A DNA stretch of 11,509 nt from JBFHRB01 sp041591915 (GTDB lineage Bacteria > Actinomycetota > Nitriliruptoria > Nitriliruptorales > Nitriliruptoraceae): contig JBFHRB010000098.1 of the NCBI GenBank assembly GCA_041591915.1, positions 1 to 11,509 of the forward strand. The letters are read 5' to 3'. The translations under genes and the position numbers were made by a program. The notes under the pieces were generated by a model that saw nothing but the letters and a program-made list of their open reading frames with translations, ran no database searches and was not told the DNA's origin. Positions 5,917-11,509 of the stretch are shown piece after piece. Position 1 is the first letter of the stretch; every line of letters starts with the position of its first letter.

Positions 5917-6690
5917 ATGAAGCCGTTCATCCTCCTCGCCACGCGGAGTGTCGACCTCGCCGCCGACTCCGAGTACGACGCGATGCTGCGTTTCTCGGGG
6001 CTCGACGAACAGCACCTGCGGCGCGTGCGCCTGGAGCAGGGCCCCCTCGGCCCCCTCGACCTCGACGACTACTCGGGGATCATCGTCGGCGGCGGGCCGT
6101 TCAACTGCTCGGACGTGGAGAAGTCGGACACGCAGGTCCGCGTCGAGGCGGAGATCCACGGACTGCTCGACCAGGTCGTTGCGCGCGACTTCCCGTTCCT
6201 CGGCGCGTGCTACGGGATCGGCACGCTCGGCACCCACCAGGGCGCGGTCGTGGACCGCACCTACTCCGAGCCGGTCGGCCCGATGACGATCCACCTCACC
6301 GAGGCCGGCATCGCCGACCCCCTGCTCGGTGGGCTTCCCGAGACGTTCGAGGTCTTCCTCGGGCACAAGGAGGCGATCTCCGAGCTCCCCTCCCACGCCG
6401 TGAACCTGGCCTACTCGGCCACCTGTCCCGTCCAGGCCTTCCGCATCAAGCGCAACGTGTACGCGACGCAGTTCCACCCCGAGCTCGACCTTGACGGCAT
6501 CGAGACCCGGATCGAGGTCTACAAGCACGCCGGCTACTTCGACCCGAGCGAGGCCGACACGCTGAGGTCACGCGCTCAAGCCAGCACTGTCACCCATCCC
6601 CCGGCGATCCTCCGACGCTTCGTCGAGCTCTACGCGGACGCGGGGACCGCGGCGGCCGCAGCCGACCCGGGCCAGCGCGCCGCCGGCTGA
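5917..6690 (+). CDS. Class I glutamine amidotransferase (GuaA-type GATase domain), stand-alone
   Basis: The 257-residue protein is a class I glutamine amidotransferase of the GMP-synthase-like type (COG0518-like), which hydrolyses glutamine to supply ammonia. The catalytic triad is visible: Cys98 in GACYGIGTLG, and His187 and Glu189 in QFHPEL. The oxyanion-strand motif IIVGGGPFN (55-63) is typical. No synthetase or acceptor domain is attached or encoded nearby, so either a partner lies elsewhere or it acts on a small metabolite such as a gamma-glutamyl compound. Residues after about 235 form an Ala-rich tail. The ATG at 5917 has no SD; TACGCT (5902-5907) nine bases upstream could be a -10 box for a nearly leaderless mRNA. 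The gene is followed, 90 bp on, by the ABC transporter genes on the same strand. Confidence 0.87.
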   Translation: MKPFILLATRSVDLAADSEYDAMLRFSGLDEQHLRRVRLEQGPLGPLDLDDYSGIIVGGGPFNCSDVEKSDTQVRVEAEIHGLLDQVVARDFPFLGACYGIGTLGTHQGAVVDRTYSEPVGPMTIHLTEAGIADPLLGGLPETFEVFLGHKEAISELPSHAVNLAYSATCPVQAFRIKRNVYATQFHPELDLDGIETRIEVYKHAGYFDPSEADTLRSRAQASTVTHPPAILRRFVELYADAGTAAAAADPGQRAAG

Positions 6691-6780
6691 CGCCGACCGC
6701 CCGGACGTGGCCGGGACCCTCGGCCGTTGTGCCGTGACCGCCACCGGGGGACGCTTGAGCGGTCGAGGGCAGGAGTCGTC

Positions 6781-7503
6781 GTGCCTGTTTCCACGCGCAC
6801 CGTCGTCGCCCGACTGACCCAGGTCGATCGCACCTACGGCGAGGGGCCGACCGCCATCCACGCGCTCCGCGACGTCGAGCTGACGATCGAGGAGGGCGAG
6901 ATCGCCGTGATCCTCGGCCCTTCGGGATCCGGGAAGACCACCCTCCTCAACGTCATGGGCGGGATCGACCGCCCCACCGCCGGCCGCGTCGTCGTCGGCG
7001 ACGTCGACATCACCGACCTCGACGGGGAGGACTTGACCGACGTGCGACGCGAGGCCGTCGGCTTCGTGTTCCAGTTCTTCAACCTCGTGCCGACGCTGAC
7101 CGCGCGAGAGAACGTCGAGCTGATCGCCGAGCTGACATCGCGGGACGGCGAGGCCGTCGCGTGGGCGCTCGGAGAGGTGGGCCTGACCGATCGAGCGGAC
7201 CACTTCCCGGGCCAGCTCTCCGGCGGTGAGCAGCAGCGCGTCGCGATCGCCCGGGCCGTCAGCAAGCGGCCGCCGTTGCTGCTGTGCGACGAGCCGACCG
7301 GCGCACTCGACCTCGAGACCGGACGGCCGATCCTCGTGCTGCTGCAGCGGCTCGCCCGCGAGGACGGACACACCGTCGTCATCGTGACGCACAACCAGCC
7401 GATCGCCGCGATGGCCGACCACGTCGTGCGGCTGCGGTCGGGGCGGATCGTCGAGGACCGCCGGGTCGAGAACCCCGTCGACGCGAGCGAGGTCGAGTGG
7501 TGA
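6781..7503 (+). CDS. ABC transporter ATP-binding protein (MacB/LolD type)
   Basis: This 240-residue ATPase energises the permease encoded directly after it. All nucleotide-binding motifs are intact: Walker A GPSGSGKT (46-53), Q-loop Gln98 in FVFQFFNLVPTLTARENV, signature LSGGE (146-150), Walker B LLLCDE (166-171), D-loop GALD and switch His204 in VTHN. The FQFFNLVPTLT Q-loop and the CDEPTGALD Walker B are typical of the LolD/MacB/FtsE group, which pairs with FtsX-like permeases to move lipids, peptides or drugs or to do mechanical work across the membrane. The GTG start at 6781 has AGGAG five bases upstream; a TTG at 6727 extends the frame but adds no conserved sequence. Its stop overlaps the permease start by four bases (GTGA), so translation of the two is probably coupled. 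The substrate is unknown. Confidence 0.95.
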   Translation: MPVSTRTVVARLTQVDRTYGEGPTAIHALRDVELTIEEGEIAVILGPSGSGKTTLLNVMGGIDRPTAGRVVVGDVDITDLDGEDLTDVRREAVGFVFQFFNLVPTLTARENVELIAELTSRDGEAVAWALGEVGLTDRADHFPGQLSGGEQQRVAIARAVSKRPPLLLCDEPTGALDLETGRPILVLLQRLAREDGHTVVIVTHNQPIAAMADHVVRLRSGRIVEDRRVENPVDASEVEW

Positions 7504-9926
7504 GCACGACCACCCGCCCCGTGCCCACCGTCGGGCCAGCGACGGTCGGACGGGACGTCCCGCGCGGCGCCCCGCGGGCCCTGCGGACGAAGGTGCGCCG
7601 GGACATCCGCACGCAGTGGCCGCAGTTCGCGGCCATCACGGTGACCATGCTGCTCGGCGTCCTGCTCTACGCCGCGAGCTACGACGCCTACCGCAACCTC
7701 GACGCCTCCTATCGCGGGCTGTTCGACACGGTGCACGGCGCCGACCTCTACGTCACCGGCGGAGACGTCGAGGCGGTCGCCCGGGCGGCTGCGGGGACGG
7801 CCGGGGTCGAGGCGGCCGGTGTGCGTGTGCAGGCCGACACCCCGCTGCGGGTCGGCCCCGACAAGCTCCGTGGCCGGGTCGTCGGGCTCACCACGCTCGC
7901 GAGCGGCGAGGCGCTCGCCGAGCTGCTGCTCGTGGATGGAACGCTGCCGGGCGCCGGCGAGGTCGTGGTCGAGCAGCACATGGCCGACCACTTCGGGCTG
8001 TCGCCCGGCGCCGGGCTGGAGGTCCTCGGCCCCGACGGCTGGACCCGGGTCGAGGTCACCGGCACCGTCGCATCCGTCGAGTACCTGTGGCCCGCGCGCA
8101 GCCGGCACGAGGTCATCACCCTCCCCGACGACTTCGGCGTCGTCTTCGCCGCCGCCGGCGTGGCCGAGTCACTCACGGGCGCGGCGCCGAACCAGGCGCT
8201 CGTCCGCTACACGGCCGACGCCGCGACGCCCGCGCTCGACGACCGGCTGACCGACGTCGCCCTCGCGAGCGGGGCGACCAGCGTGAGCACGTGGGCCGAC
8301 CAGCCCTCCAACAGCGTGCTGCAGGAGGACGTCGACGGCTTCAGCCAGATGGCCACGAGCTTCCCGATCCTGTTCCTGGGCGCCGCCGCGATGGCGACCT
8401 ACGTGCTGCTCACCCGACGCGTGCAGTCGGAGCGCGACATCATCGGGATGCTCGTCGCCAGCGGCGTGCGCCGGCGGCACGTCCTCGGCCACTACCTCGC
8501 CTACGGCGTGACGGCCGGCACGCTCGGCGGGGTGGGCGGGGTCCTGCTCGGCATCCCCGCCGCACGCGGCATGACCCGTTTCTACACCGGGTTCCTCAGC
8601 CTGCCGCCCGAGGCCGCGGTCGTGGCCTGGCGCCCCGCGACGGCCCTCGGCGGCATCGTGTTCGGGATGGCCGCCGGCGTCGTGGCCGCACTCGCGCCGG
8701 CGCTGCTGGCCTCCCGCATCCCTCCGGCCGAGGCGATGCGGCCGATCGTGCCGGCGACCGGCGGCCGCCGCAGCATCCTCGAACGCCTCGTCCCGCCGCT
8801 GCGTCGCCTCCCGGCCCGGTGGCTGCTCGTACTGCGCGGGATCGGGCGCAACCGCCGCCGCACCGCCTACACGATCATCGGCGTGACGCTGTCGCTACTG
8901 CTCGTGCTCGTGTCGTGGGGGATGATCGACACGATGAACGCGCTGCTCGCGAAGCAGTTCGACGTCGTGCAGTTGCAGGATGCGCGCGTCGACTTCGTCG
9001 CGCCCGTATCCGACGAGGCCCTCGCGGCGCTCGCCGCCGTCGACGGCGTGGCCGTGGTCGAGCGCTCGGTCAGCGCCCCGGTCGGCCTCGCCACCGACGA
9101 GGCGACGTACGGGACGCTGCTGATCGCGCTCGAGCCCGACACGCGCATGCACGGCTTCGTCGCCCCCGATGGCACCGAACTCCGGCTCCCCGACGACGGA
9201 CTGCTGGTCGGCAAGGCGATCACCGACGTGCTCGGCGTCGAGGTCGGCGACCCGCTGCGGGTCGAGTCGGCCATCGGCGGGTTCGCAGTGCAGACCCAGC
9301 TCGTCGGGCTGGTGGACGAGCCGCTCGGCACGTTCGCGTACGTGTCGCTGGATGCCCTCGACGCCCTCGCCGGCGGTCGCGCCCCGACCACCTCCGCGTA
9401 CCTGCTGTTCGACGACGACGCCGACCGCGCCGCGATCCGCCGCGCCATCGTCGAGCTCCCCGAGGTCGCTGCCTACGAGGACGCCCAGGCGTTCCAGGCC
9501 CTGTTCGACGACTTCACGGGCCTCTTCTACGGCTTCGTCGGCGGCATGCTCGCCCTCGGTGGCCTCATGGCGTTCGCGATGATCTTCACCACGATGTCGG
9601 TCAACATCCTCGAGCGCTCGCGCGAGGTGGCGACGCTGCGTGCCGAGGGCGTGCAGCTGCGCACGATCTCGCGGCTGATCACCGCCGAGAACCTGCTCAC
9701 CACGGTCCTCGGGATCGTGCCCGGCCTGCTCGTCGGCCTGGTCGGGGCGAGCGCGATGCTCGAGAGCTACTCGACCGACCAGTTCGACCTCGCGCTGGTG
9801 ATCGAGCCGCTCACGCTCGTCGGCTCGACCGTGGCGATCCTCGTCGTCGCGTTCGTGAGCCAGTGGCCGGGACTGCGTGCGCTGCGCCGACTCGACATCG
9901 CGACCGTCGTTCGTGAACGTCGCTGA
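7500..9926 (+). CDS. ABC transporter permease with two FtsX-like modules
   Basis: This is an 808-residue integral membrane subunit. Two FtsX/MacB-type modules lie in tandem. Module one has a helix at about 43-60, a long extracellular domain (about 61-285) and helices near 287-305, 329-357 and 382-403. Module two has a helix at about 455-477, an extracellular domain (about 478-673) and helices near 674-699, 732-754 and 764-790, which makes eight in all. Each module carries the family's cytoplasmic coupling region: RVQSERDIIGMLVASGVRR in the first and ILERSREVATLRAEGVQLR in the second. Both large domains are MacB periplasmic-core-like. The GTG start lies inside the stop of the ATPase gene (GTGA overlap). 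Such single-chain double-module permeases are common in actinobacteria and act with one ATPase partner. The substrate is not predictable from sequence; lipid, peptide or antibiotic export are all possible. Confidence 0.93.
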   Translation: MSTTTRPVPTVGPATVGRDVPRGAPRALRTKVRRDIRTQWPQFAAITVTMLLGVLLYAASYDAYRNLDASYRGLFDTVHGADLYVTGGDVEAVARAAAGTAGVEAAGVRVQADTPLRVGPDKLRGRVVGLTTLASGEALAELLLVDGTLPGAGEVVVEQHMADHFGLSPGAGLEVLGPDGWTRVEVTGTVASVEYLWPARSRHEVITLPDDFGVVFAAAGVAESLTGAAPNQALVRYTADAATPALDDRLTDVALASGATSVSTWADQPSNSVLQEDVDGFSQMATSFPILFLGAAAMATYVLLTRRVQSERDIIGMLVASGVRRRHVLGHYLAYGVTAGTLGGVGGVLLGIPAARGMTRFYTGFLSLPPEAAVVAWRPATALGGIVFGMAAGVVAALAPALLASRIPPAEAMRPIVPATGGRRSILERLVPPLRRLPARWLLVLRGIGRNRRRTAYTIIGVTLSLLLVLVSWGMIDTMNALLAKQFDVVQLQDARVDFVAPVSDEALAALAAVDGVAVVERSVSAPVGLATDEATYGTLLIALEPDTRMHGFVAPDGTELRLPDDGLLVGKAITDVLGVEVGDPLRVESAIGGFAVQTQLVGLVDEPLGTFAYVSLDALDALAGGRAPTTSAYLLFDDDADRAAIRRAIVELPEVAAYEDAQAFQALFDDFTGLFYGFVGGMLALGGLMAFAMIFTTMSVNILERSREVATLRAEGVQLRTISRLITAENLLTTVLGIVPGLLVGLVGASAMLESYSTDQFDLALVIEPLTLVGSTVAILVVAFVSQWPGLRALRRLDIATVVRERR

Positions 9927-9938
9927 GACGGAGAGCGG

Positions 9939-10421
9939 TCAGACCTTCTTCGGCAGCGCGCCCGTCAGCCGGCAGAACCCCTTGATCACGAAGCGGTGCG
10001 CTCCATCGGAGGTCGGGTGGAACATCAGCGGGCAGCCGCCGTCGATGACGGTCATGCCGTGGTCGCGGCCGTACTTCGTGGCCTCGTCGGAGACCGAGCC
10101 CTTCCCGATGCCGTGATGCATCCAGATCCGGCTGATGCCGAGCGACTCGGCGTCACGGACCGTCGTCAGCGCGGTCTCCGGAGGCGCCGCGATGACCACG
10201 GCGTCCACCTCGACCGGGATCGCGCGCAGCGAGTGGTAGCAGCGGGTGCCCTCGACCTCGTCGGCGTTGGGGTTGACCGCGAAGACCTCGTAGCCGCGTT
10301 CGCGGAGGCGGCCGTACACGACGTTGCCGCCGTGGGCCCCTCCGGAGGTCCGCGAGACGCCCGTCACGGCGATGCGCTTCTGGGTGAGGAAGTCGCTGGC
10401 TGCCTCGGCGACGGTGGTCAT
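9939..10421 (-). CDS. CoA-binding domain protein (COG1832-like)
   Basis: This 160-residue Rossmann-fold protein of the CoA_binding_2 type resembles the CoA-binding domain of succinyl-CoA synthetase and stand-alone YccU proteins. The N-terminal strand-turn IAVTGVSRTSGGAHGGNVVYGRLRERGYEVFAVNP (17-51) is the nucleotide-binding region. GTRCYHSLRAIP (58-69), VDAVVIAAPPE (72-82), IWMHHGIG (99-106) and GGCPLMF (128-134) are further family blocks. The ATG at 10421 has GGAGG seven bases upstream, and earlier in-frame codons add no domain. Its biochemical role is unknown; CoA or NAD binding is inferred from the family. It lies 117 bp after the marR-family gene on the same strand, so it may be under the same control, and it ends 12 bp from the convergent permease gene. 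Confidence 0.88.
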   Translation of the reverse strand: MTTVAEAASDFLTQKRIAVTGVSRTSGGAHGGNVVYGRLRERGYEVFAVNPNADEVEGTRCYHSLRAIPVEVDAVVIAAPPETALTTVRDAESLGISRIWMHHGIGKGSVSDEATKYGRDHGMTVIDGGCPLMFHPTSDGAHRFVIKGFCRLTGALPKKV

Positions 10422-10531
10422 GGCGGTTCCTCCGTGTGCGTGCGCGCTCAGCCCGGCGCTCGGTGCCCGAACCTCCATGAGCATCCGCCCGCGACACCCG
10501 TCGACACAGGGGCTTACGGACGCCGATCTCC

Positions 10532-10555
10532 GGGACGGTCAGCCCGCTCCGTCCC
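10532..10555 (-). other. Hairpin over the stop codon of the MarR-family gene
   Basis: GGGACGG (10532-10538) and CCGTCCC (10549-10555) form a 7-bp stem with a 10-base loop around the stop of the regulator gene. There is no T tract. It may partly terminate transcription or protect the 3' end before the CoA-binding gene. This is weak evidence in GC-rich DNA. Confidence 0.3.
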
Positions 10556-11006
10556 CGCTCGCACCCGCGGCGATGGCGGCTGCCAGCCAGCCGCGCATCG
10601 CCTCGAGGGCATCTCGGCCGATGACGCGGGCGAGCTCGTCCTCGACGGCGTGGAGCGCCGCCCATGCCTGTGGCAGGCTCCGGTCCCCCTCGGGCCCGAA
10701 GAAGATGAGCTTCGCTCGTCCGTCGGCGGGATCGGGCCGGCGTACGAGGTAGCCGTCGGCGACGAGGTCGTCGACCATCTGCCCACAGGACTGCTTCGTG
10801 ACACCGAGGCGATCGGCGAGGTCGGTGAGGCGGATCCCCTCCCCCGGCACCGAGCCCATGAGGCGGGACTGGGCGAACGAGTGGTCCACGCCGTTCGCCG
10901 CCATGTGGTCCACCAGCACCTGCCCGTACACGCGCGCGGCCTCGGTGAGCAACGACAGGATGGGAGGCGGACCCGGCGGCCCGTCGGACTTCCTCGCGCG
11001 CGGCAC
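10539..11006 (-). CDS. MarR-family transcriptional regulator
   Basis: This 155-residue protein is a winged-helix DNA-binding regulator, expected to act as a dimer. The helix-turn-helix and wing are clear at 58-101: IRLTDLADRLGVTKQSCGQMVDDLVADGYLVRR, then wing residues DPADGRAKL. N-terminal helix (15-45) and C-terminal helix (about 108-150) form the usual dimer interface. Cys74 lies in the recognition helix; redox sensing by such a Cys is known in some MarR proteins but is only a guess here. The GTG at 11006 is chosen because GGGGAG lies six bases upstream. A GTG at 11036 would add ten residues and coincides with the predicted transcription start, so a leaderless longer form is possible. The gene is divergent from the VOC gene across a strong palindrome, which suggests control of that gene and of itself. 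Confidence 0.93.
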   Translation of the reverse strand: MPRARKSDGPPGPPPILSLLTEAARVYGQVLVDHMAANGVDHSFAQSRLMGSVPGEGIRLTDLADRLGVTKQSCGQMVDDLVADGYLVRRPDPADGRAKLIFFGPEGDRSLPQAWAALHAVEDELARVIGRDALEAMRGWLAAAIAAGASGDGAG

Positions 11007-11012
11007 TGTGCG

Positions 11013-11018
11013 CTCCCC
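11013..11018 (-). promoter_or_regulatory. Shine-Dalgarno fixing the inner GTG start of the MarR-family gene
   Basis: GGGGAG lies six bases before the GTG at 11006-11004. The outer GTG at 11036 has AAGGG directly abutting it, too close to work as a normal ribosome site. Confidence 0.5.
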
Positions 11019-11039
11019 GACGACTGATCCTGCCACCCC

Positions 11040-11068
11040 TTGACCATACCGTCAGGTTTCCTTACTTT
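11040..11068 (+). promoter_or_regulatory. Promoter of the VOC gene
   Basis: TTGACC (11040-11045, five of six to the -35 consensus) and TACTTT (11063-11068, TANNNT pattern) are separated by exactly 17 bases. Transcription would start near 11075, about 34 bases before the GTG. The -10 box lies inside the central palindrome, so a bound repressor would block it. Confidence 0.6.
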
Positions 11069-11071
11069 CTA
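11043..11071 (-). promoter_or_regulatory. Promoter of the MarR-family gene
   Basis: On the minus strand TAGAAA (11071-11066, four of six) and TATGGT (11048-11043, four of six) are spaced by 17 bases. Transcription would start near 11036. The -35 box lies in the central palindrome, which fits autoregulation. Confidence 0.45.
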
Positions 11072-11087
11072 GTAAGGCACCCTGACG
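11050..11087. promoter_or_regulatory. Nested palindromic operator between the MarR and VOC genes
   Basis: Two perfect inverted repeats share one centre (11068.5). The inner pair is CCTTACT (11060-11066) and AGTAAGG (11071-11077) around TTCT; the outer pair is CGTCAGG (11050-11056) and CCTGACG (11081-11087). Between inner and outer arms are 3-base spacers on both sides. The inner 18 bp has the size and AT-rich form typical of MarR sites. It overlaps the -10 of the VOC promoter and the -35 of the marR promoter. The outer arms could allow a second dimer or form a hairpin in RNA. Confidence 0.75.
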
Positions 11088-11108
11088 ATAACGACATGGG
11101 GGATCGAC

Positions 11109-11509
11109 GTGCAGGTGACCGGTTTCGACCACATCGCGGTCCTGACCCAGGACCTCGAGCGCTTCTGCGAGTTCTACGGCGAGCTGTTCGGCGCCGTCGA
11201 GGAGTACCGCGAGGACTCCGGGCCCGTCCGGATGCGCGTGCTCCGCGTCGGCAGCGTGACGCTGCACCCGTTCGAGGTCGACTTCAGTCGCGAGGCGTGG
11301 GGCGACGACCCGATCTTCCGACGCGGGCGCATCGACCACTTCGGCCTCCGCGTGGGGGACGAGGAGGCCTTCGACGCGATCGTCGGCCGACTCGTCGAGC
11401 GCGGGCTGACCGACGGCACGGTGAGCGACTTCGGGCGGATGCGGAGCGTGACCTTCCGCGACCCGGACGGCCTCTGGGTCGAGGTCTGCCTCCCCCAGGA
11501 GGAGGCGGG
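11109..11509 (+). CDS. VOC (glyoxalase/bleomycin-resistance fold) protein (3' end beyond window)
   Basis: The 133 residues visible before the window ends form a vicinal-oxygen-chelate protein. Two beta-alpha-beta-beta-beta modules are seen: the first starts FDHIAVLTQDLERFCEFYGELFG (6-28) and the second RIDHFGLRVGDEEAFDAIVGRL (74-95). Putative metal ligands are His8, His53 (or Glu56), His77 and Glu125 (FRDPDGLWVEV), a standard glyoxalase I-like or dioxygenase-like set. The substrate is unknown: methylglyoxal-type adducts, epimerase substrates and thiol-modified toxins are all handled by this fold. The GTG start has GGGGGA five bases upstream. The domain is nearly complete at the edge, so little is missing. 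It is divergent from the MarR-family gene, sharing an operator, which suggests induction by a small molecule that the protein or its operon handles. Confidence 0.87.
   Translation, partial: MQVTGFDHIAVLTQDLERFCEFYGELFGAVEEYREDSGPVRMRVLRVGSVTLHPFEVDFSREAWGDDPIFRRGRIDHFGLRVGDEEAFDAIVGRLVERGLTDGTVSDFGRMRSVTFRDPDGLWVEVCLPQEEA

Noticed and set aside
6691..6780. Terminator or promoter between the glutamine amidotransferase and ABC genes
   Set aside because: Only a 5-bp CCCGG/CCGGG stem without T tract and no promoter-like pair are visible, so I cannot call either.
7616..9916. A 766-codon plus-strand frame inside the permease gene
   Set aside because: It is out of frame with the FtsX-like permease and is very Arg/Ala/Pro-rich with no hydrophobic segments or motifs.
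1..11509. Defence system, CRISPR array, prophage or transposon
   Set aside because: No spaced direct repeats, transposase or integrase motifs, nuclease or helicase clusters, or tRNA-like attachment sites were found. The genes are metabolic, repair, transport and regulatory.

Overview
The window is very GC-rich and densely packed. GTG and TTG starts, GNN/NNC-biased codons, short intergenic gaps and a Mec-type JAMM protease point to an actinobacterium (Actinomycetota, perhaps a deep branch such as Acidimicrobiia or Nitriliruptoria). The sequence alone does not fix the lineage. I see no rRNA, tRNA, CRISPR array, insertion sequence or phage gene.

Left part (1-3171, all minus strand, read right to left): a DUF1295 membrane protein, selenophosphate synthetase selD, a Mec-like JAMM metalloprotease and a GNAT acetyltransferase (cut by the window edge) form a probable operon with gaps of 79, 65 and 50 bp. 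The main result is here. selD has an in-frame TGA at 2253-2255, exactly where the catalytic Cys17 of SelD lies. It is followed at once by a stable hairpin with a G-starting apical loop, the layout of a bacterial SECIS element. SelD is therefore predicted to be a selenoprotein, its true start is about 42 codons upstream of where a plain ORF caller would begin it, and the host should encode SelA, SelB and tRNA-Sec.

Middle (3172-6690): a 440-bp gap holds what looks like the debris of a PIN-toxin (VapC-type) module and a cluster of inverted repeats. Then come a class II aldolase/adducin-family gene (minus), a type 5 uracil-DNA glycosylase (plus), a small three-helix membrane protein (minus) and a class I glutamine amidotransferase (plus).

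Right part (6781-11509): a MacB/LolD-type ABC ATPase and a two-module FtsX-like permease overlap by GTGA and form a two-gene export or extrusion system. They converge on a CoA-binding (COG1832-like) protein that follows a MarR-family regulator on the minus strand. The regulator is divergent from a VOC (glyoxalase-fold) gene cut by the window end. The intergenic space between them holds a 38-bp nested perfect palindrome that overlaps facing promoter-like elements. This is a clear candidate operator for the MarR protein.
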